57,002 bases of DNA. Origin: Klenkia terrae (GTDB lineage: Bacteria > Actinomycetota > Actinomycetes > Mycobacteriales > Geodermatophilaceae). Location: the NCBI RefSeq assembly GCF_900491935.1, contig NZ_UEXK01000004.1, positions 2,072,865-2,129,866 on the forward strand, in the 5' to 3' direction. This document shows, piece after piece, positions 51,344-57,002 of this stretch. The position numbers and the translations under genes were made by a program. How positions within the stretch are numbered: position 1 is the stretch's first letter; the number at the start of each line of letters is the position of its first letter. The notes below the pieces were generated by a model. The model ran no database searches, was not told the origin of the DNA, and saw only the letters and a program-made list of their open reading frames with translations.

Positions 51344-51351
51344 GGCAACGC

Positions 51352-51443
51352 GGCGTGGATCAGCTCAGCTGATCACCGTGCGTCCTGGCTCACCGACGCC
51401 GGTGAGCCAGGACGGAGTCCGATCAGCTGAGCTGATCCACGCC
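51352..51443. terminator. nested palindromes between convergent genes
   Basis: Outer arms of 23 bp (51352-51374 and 51421-51443) are perfectly complementary, and each is itself a near-palindrome around GATCAGCT/AGCTGATC. Inside lies a second perfect 15-bp stem with a 4-nt loop (51381-51395 with 51400-51414, arm CGTCCTGGCTCACCG). It sits between the LOV-phosphatase stop and the convergent flavin reductase stop, so bidirectional termination is likely. Confidence 0.7.
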
Positions 51444-51451
51444 CGAGGAGG

Positions 51452-51967
51452 TCAGGCACCCGGCGGCGGGACGACGGCGGCCTGCAGGCCGTAGGCGCCG
51501 CGGTGGAAGACCAGCGGGGTCTTCTGCGCCGTGGCGCCCAGGTCCAGCACCCGGCCGACGACGATCGTGTGGTCGCCGCCGTCGTGCTCGGCGTACAGCT
51601 CGCAGTCGATCCAGGCCACCACGCCGTCGAGCACCGGCGACCCGTGCGCGGACGGCGACCAGGTCACCCCGGCGTACTTGTCGGTGCCCGAGCGGGCGAA
51701 CTGGGAGCTCAGCCCGTCCTGGTCGTCGGCCAGCACGTTCACGCAGAACCGGGCGATCGCGCGCAGCCGGGGCCAGGTGGTCGAGGTGCGGGCGGGGGCG
51801 AAGGCGACCAGCGGCGGGTCCAGCGACAGCGAGCTGAAGGACTGGCAGGTGAACCCGATCGGCCCGTCCGGCTCGGTGGCGGTGACCACGGTGATGCCGG
51901 AGGCGAAGTGGCCCAGCACGTCCCGCATCACCCGGGGGTCGACGATCTCCTGCGGCTGCTCGCTCAT
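51452..51967 (-). CDS. flavin reductase family protein
   Basis: FMN/FAD reductase-like protein of 171 residues with the split beta-barrel fold. Typical segments are VMRDVLGHFASGITVVTA, GFTCQSFSSLSLDPPLVAF, FCVNVLADDQDGLSSQFA and the cofactor-region DHTIVVGRVLDL. Members supply reduced flavin to two-component monooxygenases or are flavoproteins themselves. The ATG overlaps the stop of the HMG-CoA lyase-like gene (ATGA), so the two are co-translated, though no metabolic link is obvious. No partner monooxygenase is adjacent. Ends at the nested palindromes. Confidence 0.88.
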   Translation of the reverse strand: MSEQPQEIVDPRVMRDVLGHFASGITVVTATEPDGPIGFTCQSFSSLSLDPPLVAFAPARTSTTWPRLRAIARFCVNVLADDQDGLSSQFARSGTDKYAGVTWSPSAHGSPVLDGVVAWIDCELYAEHDGGDHTIVVGRVLDLGATAQKTPLVFHRGAYGLQAAVVPPPGA

Positions 51968-52902
51968 GCCGGTGCGAACGTCCCGCGCGGCGCGTTCTTC
52001 CCACCCGCCCGGTGCAACGAGGACGGCAGCTCTCGGCCGACGGACCGCTCCGTCACCGCCGCGGCGACCAGGACGGCGTCCAGGTCCATGCCGGTGGCCA
52101 CCCCCGAGTCCTCCAGCCAGTAGACGAGCTCCTCGGTGGCGATGTTGCCGCTGGCGCCCGGGGCGAACGGGCAGCCGCCCAGCCCGCCGACCGAGGCGTC
52201 GAGCTGGGTGACCCCGGCCTGGACGGCGGCCAGCGCGTTGGCCTGGCCGGTGCCGCGGGTGTCGTGGAAGTGCACGCCCAGCGGGACGCCGGGGGAGACC
52301 CGGCGCACCTCGTCGACCAGCCGGACCACCCGCAGCGGGGTGGTGGTGCCGATGGTGTCGCCCAGGCACATCGCGTCGGCGCCGGCGGTGACCGCGGCCC
52401 GGGTGACGTCGACGGTGCGGTCGACCGGGGTGCGGCCGTCGAACGGGCAGTCCCACGCCGTCGCCACGATCACCTCCAGCGAGCCGCCGGCGCCGTGGGC
52501 CAGCGCGGCGATGTCCCCGACCGCGGCCACCGCCTCCGACGTCGAGCGGCCGGCGTTGGCCCGGGAGTGCGAGTCGGCCGCGCTCACCACGTACTCCAGG
52601 TCGGCGATCCCGGCGTCCACCGCCCGCTGGGCACCGCGCAGGTTGGCCACCAGCGCGGAGAACCGCACGTCGGTGAACCGGTGCAGCTCGGCGGCGACCT
52701 GGTCGGCGTCGGCGAGGGCCGGCACCGCCTTCGGGGAGACGAACGAGGTCACCTCGATCCGCTGCACCCCGGTGGCGACCAGCGCCTCGAGCATCGCGAG
52801 CTTTCCGGCCAGCGGCACGGGGTCCTCGAGCTGCAGGCCGTCGCGCATGCCCACCTCGCGGACGTCGACGGCGGGGGGCAGGACCAGGTCGAAGTCGTTC
52901 AC
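51964..52902 (-). CDS. hydroxymethylglutaryl-CoA lyase family protein
   Basis: TIM-barrel enzyme of 312 residues of the HMGL-like family. The N-terminal [20 protein letters not shown] motif, the metal-binding [16 protein letters not shown] and the cysteine loop [16 protein letters not shown] match HMG-CoA lyase (MvaB) rather than isopropylmalate synthase. Expected to split 3-hydroxy-3-methylglutaryl-CoA into acetyl-CoA and acetoacetate in leucine breakdown, or to act on a related acyl-CoA. GTG start at 52902. First gene of a pair with the flavin reductase. The leucine-degradation genes usually nearby are not in the window. Confidence 0.9.
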   Translation of the reverse strand: MNDFDLVLPPAVDVREVGMRDGLQLEDPVPLAGKLAMLEALVATGVQRIEVTSFVSPKAVPALADADQVAAELHRFTDVRFSALVANLRGAQRAVDAGIADLEYVVSAADSHSRANAGRSTSEAVAAVGDIAALAHGAGGSLEVIVATAWDCPFDGRTPVDRTVDVTRAAVTAGADAMCLGDTIGTTTPLRVVRLVDEVRRVSPGVPLGVHFHDTRGTGQANALAAVQAGVTQLDASVGGLGGCPFAPGASGNIATEELVYWLEDSGVATGMDLDAVLVAAAVTERSVGRELPSSLHRAGGKNAPRGTFAPA

Positions 52903-52924
52903 ACCCCGATCCTGCCCCGCGCCG

Positions 52925-53338
52925 TCAATCCCGGGGCGCCGCGGTGATGTTGACCATCCACGGCGTGCCGAACCGGTCGACCATCGCGCCGTACTCGTCG
53001 CCCCACATCTGCACGGCCAGCGGCATCTGCACCTGGGCGCCCTCGGCCAGCGCGGCCCACCACCCGCGGAGCTTCTCGGTGTCGGTGCCGCTGATGCACA
53101 CCGTCGTCCCGGCGGCCTTCTCGAACCCCATGCCCGGTCCGGTGTCCGAGCCCATGAGCAGGATGCCGTCGGGGGTGTCCACCTGGCCGTGCATGATCCG
53201 CTCGGCGTCCGGGCCGTCCATGCCGAACTCGGCGAAGGTGTTCAGCGTGAGGGTGCCGCCGAGCACGCGCTGGTAGGTCTCCATCGCCTCGCGGGCGGTG
53301 CCGTCGAAGCTCAGGTAGGGGCACAGGTTCGCAGTCAT
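52925..53338 (-). CDS. VOC family protein, PhnB-like
   Basis: Glyoxalase/VOC-fold protein of 137 residues of the PhnB-like (3-dmu-9_3-mt) subgroup. It has MTANLCPYLSFDGTAREAMETYQRVLGG at the N terminus, the GPDAERIMHGQV and GILLMGSDTGPGMGF segments, and the closing QMWGDEYGAMVDRFGTPWMVNI, which is a hallmark of the group. The biochemical role of such proteins is unknown, and metal ligands are not fully conserved. ATG 53338 is chosen. It is 29 bp downstream of the AIM24 gene on the same strand and 22 bp upstream of the HMGL gene, so it may belong to a longer transcript. Confidence 0.88.
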   Translation of the reverse strand: MTANLCPYLSFDGTAREAMETYQRVLGGTLTLNTFAEFGMDGPDAERIMHGQVDTPDGILLMGSDTGPGMGFEKAAGTTVCISGTDTEKLRGWWAALAEGAQVQMPLAVQMWGDEYGAMVDRFGTPWMVNITAAPRD

Positions 53339-53367
53339 GCCCTCAGGACGCCCGGGCGGCGGAGAAC

Positions 53368-54114
53368 TCATCGGCCGCCCAGCAACCCGCCGAGCGCACC
53401 CCCGAACCCGCCCTCGCCGGACTGCTGGCCGGAGCCCGAGCCGCCGATCGCGCTGACCGGCGGCTCCTCGGACGCCTGGACGACGACGAAGCCCTGGCCG
53501 GCGAAGGACAGCGTGAACCGCTCGCCGGTGGTGCGGCCGATCAGCGTGCCCAGCCCGAAGGAGTCGTTGACCTGCACCCCGGTCTGCAGGGACGACGACC
53601 ACGCCACGGCCGCCTGCGGGTCGGCGTAGGTCGGCTGGTCGACCACCAGCACCACCGGCTGGCCCTTGGTGGTGATCGCGATCCGGCCCACGCCGGTGAA
53701 CACGCAGTTGAACAGGCCGGCGCTGCTGCTCATCCCGGCCCCGGAGACCCGCCGGATGTCGTAGGACAGCGAGGAGTCGAAGGCCAGCACGTTGGCCCCG
53801 TTGATGGTCAGGCCGTCGGAGCCGTCCAGATCGATGACGTGCACGTCCTGCGCGGCGTCGGCGAGGAAGAGGTCGCCCCGGCCGCGCACCTTCATCAGCG
53901 GTACGCCCTCGCCGGTGAGCTTCTGCTTGATGAACCCGCCGATGCCGCCGGAGCCGAGGGCGTCGAAGGACAGCTGGCCCTGATAGGCCACCATCGACCC
54001 GGCCCGGGCGAAGACCTCGCCGTCCAGGCCGACCCGGCACATCTTGCTGCCCTGCTTCTGGATGCCGGTCGCCTGGCTCTCCGCGAACTCGGGGGCGAAC
54101 AACTCGCTGCGCAT
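53368..54114 (-). CDS. AIM24 family protein
   Basis: Protein of 248 residues of the AIM24/TRAP-like beta-rich family. Segments such as CRVGLDGEVFARAGSMVAYQG, GGFIKQKLTGEGVPLMKVRGRGDLFLAD, DVHVIDLDGSDGLTINGANVLAFDSSLSYDI and VAWSSSLQTGVQVNDSFGLGTLIGRTTGE follow the family order. The last ~25 residues are a Gly/Ser-rich tail (GSGSGQQSGEGGFGG) ending in LGGLLGGR. ATG 54114 with GAGGAG upstream; an ATG-like start 12 codons earlier lacks a site. Function of bacterial members is unknown. Divergent from the AGE epimerase gene. Confidence 0.87.
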   Translation of the reverse strand: MRSELFAPEFAESQATGIQKQGSKMCRVGLDGEVFARAGSMVAYQGQLSFDALGSGGIGGFIKQKLTGEGVPLMKVRGRGDLFLADAAQDVHVIDLDGSDGLTINGANVLAFDSSLSYDIRRVSGAGMSSSAGLFNCVFTGVGRIAITTKGQPVVLVVDQPTYADPQAAVAWSSSLQTGVQVNDSFGLGTLIGRTTGERFTLSFAGQGFVVVQASEEPPVSAIGGSGSGQQSGEGGFGGALGGLLGGR

Positions 54115-54188
54115 GCGTCTCTCCTCGATCGGTGGTCGTGGCGCGGCCATCCTGCCGGGGTCGGGGGGCGGCTGGCTACGGTCGGGCG

Positions 54189-55421
54189 GTGACCGCGCGC
54201 GAGCACCTGGAGACCCCCGAGCTGGACCGGCTGCTGACCACCGCCGCGGCCGCGGCTGACCCGGCCGGCGGGTTCGGCTGGCTGGACGAGCACGGGCAGC
54301 GCACGCCGGGGAAGGTGCCCGAGACCTGGATCGTCGCGCGGATGACCCACGTGTTCGCCCTCGCCGCGGCGTGGGGCCGGCCCGGCGCGGCCGAGCTCGC
54401 CGAGCACGGCCGGCAGGCGCTGGTCGGGGTGCTGCGGGACGCCGAGCACGGCGGCTGGTGGTCCACCGCCGACGGGGCGGTCGAGGAGTACCCGAAGCAG
54501 GCCTACGTGCACGCCTTCGTGCTGCTGGCCGGCGCGACGCTCACCCGGGTCGGCCTGCCCGGCGGCCCCGAGCTGCTGGCCGACGCGCTGCAGGTCTGGG
54601 ACGACCACTTCTGGGACGACGAGGCGGGCGCCGCCGTCGAGGAGTGGGACGCCGGGTGGACGGCGTGCTCGGCCTACCGCGGCGCCAACGCCAACATGCA
54701 CGCCGTCGAGGCCCAGCTCGCCGCCGCGGACGCCCTGGCCTCGACCGGGGACGACGCCCGGGCCGCGCAGCTGCGGGACCGCAGCACCCGGATCGCGCAG
54801 CGGGTGGTGGGGGAAGCCCGGGCCCGGGACTGGCGGCTCCCGGAGCACCACGACGCGGACTGGACGGCGCTCCCGGAGTTCAACCGGGACCGGCCCGCCG
54901 ACCCGTTCCGGCCCTACGGGGTGACCGTCGGGCACCAGTTCGAGTGGGCCCGGCTGGTCGCCCACCTGGGCACCGTGGTCGAGCTGCCGCCGGAGCTGGC
55001 CGCGGCGTCGGGGGAGCTGTACCGGGTGGCGGTGCAGCGCGGCGGGTCACCCGACGGGCACCCAGGCTTCGTCTACACCCTGGACTGGGCCGACCGGCCG
55101 GTCGTCGACGCCCGGATGCACTGGGTGATGGCCGAGGCGCTGGCCGCGGCGGCCGTGCTGGGCGCGGTCACCGGCGAGGCGGGGTACCGGGCCGACCACG
55201 AGCACTGGTCGAACCTGGTCGAGCTGCTGGTGCTGGACACCCGGACCGGCAACTGGCACCACGAGCTGACCCCCGAGGGCCAGGTCGGGCACACCACCTG
55301 GACCGGCCAGCCCGACGCGTACCACGTGGCGCAGACCCTGCTGCTGCCCCGGCTGCCGGTCACCGGCAGCCTGGCGGAGTCGGTCGCCCGGGTCGTGGAC
55401 GGCGTCACCGCCAGCGGCTGA
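54189..55421 (+). CDS. N-acylglucosamine 2-epimerase family sugar isomerase
   Basis: AGE-family (alpha/alpha)6-barrel enzyme of 410 residues. Sequence resembles mannose isomerase/YihS-type aldose-ketose isomerases more than true renin-binding-protein epimerases. Family histidines and aromatics are visible in ARMTHVFALAA, YVHAFVLLAGA, GANANMHAVEAQLAAADAL, GHQFEWARLV and MHWVMAEALAAA. Cytosolic. GTG 54189 follows a short gap after the divergent AIM24 start. The 3' end overlaps the convergent M20 peptidase gene by 17 bp. Probable substrates are mannose/fructose or a related hexose (inference). Confidence 0.88.
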   Translation: MTAREHLETPELDRLLTTAAAAADPAGGFGWLDEHGQRTPGKVPETWIVARMTHVFALAAAWGRPGAAELAEHGRQALVGVLRDAEHGGWWSTADGAVEEYPKQAYVHAFVLLAGATLTRVGLPGGPELLADALQVWDDHFWDDEAGAAVEEWDAGWTACSAYRGANANMHAVEAQLAAADALASTGDDARAAQLRDRSTRIAQRVVGEARARDWRLPEHHDADWTALPEFNRDRPADPFRPYGVTVGHQFEWARLVAHLGTVVELPPELAAASGELYRVAVQRGGSPDGHPGFVYTLDWADRPVVDARMHWVMAEALAAAAVLGAVTGEAGYRADHEHWSNLVELLVLDTRTGNWHHELTPEGQVGHTTWTGQPDAYHVAQTLLLPRLPVTGSLAESVARVVDGVTASG

Positions 55422-56490
55422 CGACCTCGCCGAACACCCGGGCAGCCTGCTCCAGCTCGGCCACCTCGACGTACTCGTCCCGGGCGTGCATGACGGCAGG
55501 GGTGCCCGGGCCCCAGACCACGATCGGGGCGCCGCCCGCGACCGGTCCGAGCACCGAGCCGTCGGTGAAGTAGGTGGCCGGCTCCGGCCGCACCACGGCG
55601 GGCAGGCCGCGCACCCACGGGTCGTCGGCCGGGGTCAGCAGCGGCGGCAGGTCCACCCGGACGTCGACCTCGGCCACCTCCGGCTGCGCCCGCCACCAGG
55701 CCTGCAGCGCGGCGGCGTCGCCGACCGTGCGCATGTCCACCACGACCTCGGCGGCATCGGGCACCACGTTGGGCACGGTGCCGCCGCTGATCACGCCGGG
55801 GTTCCAGGTCTCGGTGCCCAGGAAGTCGTCGTGCGCCAGCGGCAGCTCCGCCCCGGCCCGGGCCAGCACCGCGACCAGGTCCAGCACGGCGTTGTGCCCC
55901 AGGTGCGGCGTGCTGCCGTGCGCGGCCCTCCCCGCCGCCCGGACGGCGAGCCACAGCGCGCCCCGGTGGCCCAGCACCACCTCGTTGCCGGTCGCCTCCG
56001 GGACGACCACGGCCCCGGTGCGGGTCCCGGCCAGCGCCCGGGCCGCCACCTGGGCGCCCTTGGAGCCGATCTCCTCGTCGCTGGTGAGCAGCAGCGCCAC
56101 GGGGATCTCCGGGTCGGCGCCGGCCAGCGCGGCGACGGCGGCCACCAGACCGGCCTTCATGTCCGAACCGCCGCGGCCCCAGACCCGGCCGCCCTCGTGG
56201 TCGGCGCCGAAGGGGTCGCGCTGCCAGTGCCCGGCATCCGCGGCCGGCACGGTGTCCACGTGGCAGGCGAAGACCAGCCGGGGCCGCCCCGGGTCGGTCG
56301 GCGTGCTCAGCAGCGTCCAGGGCCGGTCGGCGTCCTCGCCGTCGCGCCGCTGCAGGTGCGGTGCGTGCGCGGTGAGGACGTCGGTGACCACGCCCATGAC
56401 GTCGCGCTGCGGGCGCGGGTCACCGGAGACGGTGGGTCGGCGGACCAGCTCGCGCACGAGCTCCACGGGGTCGAGGGCGTCGGTTGCCAT
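55405..56490 (-). CDS. M20 family metallopeptidase (ArgE/DapE-like)
   Basis: Zinc-dependent amidohydrolase of 361 residues. Metal and catalytic motifs are FACHVDTVPA, GRGGSDMKAGLVAA, LTSDEEIGSKGA (catalytic Glu and zinc Glu) and VVPEATGNEVVLGHRG, with the dimerisation-domain segment GRAAHGSTPHLGHNAV and the C-terminal MHARDEYVEV. The pattern fits succinyl-diaminopimelate desuccinylase/acetylornithine deacetylase relatives without deciding the substrate. Because biosynthetic argE/dapE neighbours are absent, a general peptide or N-acyl-amino-acid deacylase is as likely. ATG at 56490; a 24-bp palindrome lies just upstream. Confidence 0.88.
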   Translation of the reverse strand: MATDALDPVELVRELVRRPTVSGDPRPQRDVMGVVTDVLTAHAPHLQRRDGEDADRPWTLLSTPTDPGRPRLVFACHVDTVPAADAGHWQRDPFGADHEGGRVWGRGGSDMKAGLVAAVAALAGADPEIPVALLLTSDEEIGSKGAQVAARALAGTRTGAVVVPEATGNEVVLGHRGALWLAVRAAGRAAHGSTPHLGHNAVLDLVAVLARAGAELPLAHDDFLGTETWNPGVISGGTVPNVVPDAAEVVVDMRTVGDAAALQAWWRAQPEVAEVDVRVDLPPLLTPADDPWVRGLPAVVRPEPATYFTDGSVLGPVAGGAPIVVWGPGTPAVMHARDEYVEVAELEQAARVFGEVVSRWR

Positions 56491-56505
56491 CACCCCACCC
56501 TGCCG

Positions 56506-56519
56506 GTTCCACGTGGAAC
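56506..56519. other. parS-like palindrome (copy 4), extended
   Basis: GTTCCACGTGGAAC within a perfect 24-bp palindrome (56501-56524), filling most of the 37-bp gap between the M20 peptidase start and the end of the upstream membrane-protein gene. Confidence 0.6.
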
Positions 56520-56527
56520 CGGCAGCG

Positions 56528-57002
56528 TCACCAGGTCGGCGGGGCCGGCGGCGTCGGCTGGGCCAGCCGGGCGCCGGTCGTGCCGCGGACGTGCTCGACC
56601 CACCCGCCGACGACCGGCAGCCCGGCCAGGACGGCGGCCACGACCGGGGGCGGGAGCAGGAAGACGACCAGCAGGGCCTGGCCGAAGGCCGACCCGTAGG
56701 AGTTCGCGGCGCTGACGACGGCCTGCAGCAGGACCGCCAGCCCCAGCGCCGCACCGGCGCCGACGACGAACCAGCGGTCGGCCCCGGCCAGCAGCCGGAC
56801 GCCGCCGACCACCGCGGCCACCCCGGCCGGCAGCCCGACCACCACGCCGAGCCAGGTGCCCGTCCCGCCGTCGGACCCGGCCAGCAGCACGATGCCGACC
56901 AGGCCCCAGAGCATCCCGATGCCGCCGGCGATGAAGGCCAGGACCGCGGCGGCGCCGGCCTGCTGCGGTCGACCCGGCCCCTTGGGCCAGGCCGCCGGCG
57001 GC
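56528..57002 (-). CDS. integral membrane protein, 5'-truncated by window edge
   Basis: Membrane protein with the reading frame open to the window end; at least 157 residues are visible. It begins in a Pro-rich segment (PPAAWPKGPGRPQQAG), then has hydrophobic helices near AAAVLAFIAGGIGMLWGLVGIVLLAG, WLGVVVGLPAGVAAVVGGVRLL, FVVGAGAALGLAVLLQAVV and FGQALLVVFLLPPPVVAAVLAGL, with a soluble tail VEHVRGTTGARLAQPTPPAPPTW. I do not recognise a specific family. Pro-rich leaders followed by four helices are common among uncharacterised actinobacterial membrane proteins. It precedes the M20 gene on the same strand. Confidence 0.7.
   Translation of the reverse strand, partial: PPAAWPKGPGRPQQAGAAAVLAFIAGGIGMLWGLVGIVLLAGSDGGTGTWLGVVVGLPAGVAAVVGGVRLLAGADRWFVVGAGAALGLAVLLQAVVSAANSYGSAFGQALLVVFLLPPPVVAAVLAGLPVVGGWVEHVRGTTGARLAQPTPPAPPTW

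Overview
The window looks like chromosomal DNA of a very high-GC actinomycete. GTG starts and strongly G/C-biased third codon positions are the rule, and 4-base GTGA/ATGA overlaps between co-directional genes are common. Gene content fits a soil or rock-surface member of Geodermatophilaceae (Blastococcus, Modestobacter, Geodermatophilus); this is inference from content, as no 16S gene is present. Nearly all of the sequence is coding on one strand or the other. No tRNA, rRNA, IS element, integrase or CRISPR array was seen.

Layout. 0-2.5 kb: an OmpR-type response regulator, then a reverse-strand SipW/TasA-like secretion operon. 2.5-7.4 kb: the large NAD-glutamate dehydrogenase. 7.5-14.7 kb: small membrane and metabolic genes (holin-family protein, monoglyceride lipase-like hydrolase, AEC transporter, VTT protein), a wHTH ATPase, a sigma factor with a membrane partner, and a ZIP transporter. 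The AEC/VTT intergenic region holds a duplicated 130-bp structured repeat. 14.7-19.2 kb: LysR regulator, FMO, SDR and a branched-chain-amino-acid-type binding lipoprotein whose two halves are in swapped order. 19.2-23.2 kb: dctA divergent from a DcuS/DcuR-type two-component system. 23.2-28.6 kb: small alarmone synthetase, MMPL exporter with divergent MarR regulator and clear operators, and an amylosucrase. 28.6-33.4 kb: one 1624-residue secreted protein with 13 FN3 domains and a C-terminal beta-propeller. 33.6-37.7 kb: an extradiol dioxygenase and two tandem chemoreceptors. 37.8-41.3 kb: tctC-tctB-tctA-usp operon. 41.4-43.4 kb: a one-gene islet flanked by a duplication of the 3' end of otsB. 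43.4-57 kb: otsBA, crcB pair, acyl-CoA racemase, Bcp peroxiredoxin, two small membrane proteins, a LOV-GAF-SpoIIE blue-light phosphatase, HMG-CoA lyase with a flavin reductase, VOC, AIM24, AGE epimerase, M20 peptidase and a partial membrane protein.

How it fits together. The uptake systems (DctA, TctABC, the binding lipoprotein) and two-component sensing suggest scavenging of organic acids and amino acids. Amylosucrase, OtsAB, the alarmone synthetase, the sigma factor, USP, Bcp and the LOV phosphatase fit stress and desiccation physiology. Two chemoreceptors indicate a motile stage.

Most interesting points: the circularly permuted binding protein; the islet that duplicates the otsB 3' end and carries a Schlafen-AlbA_2/HATPase protein; the LOV-SpoIIE photoreceptor; four copies of a parS-like palindrome; the duplicated hairpin module at 9.8-10.1 kb; and a chemoreceptor with altered signalling-tip residues.
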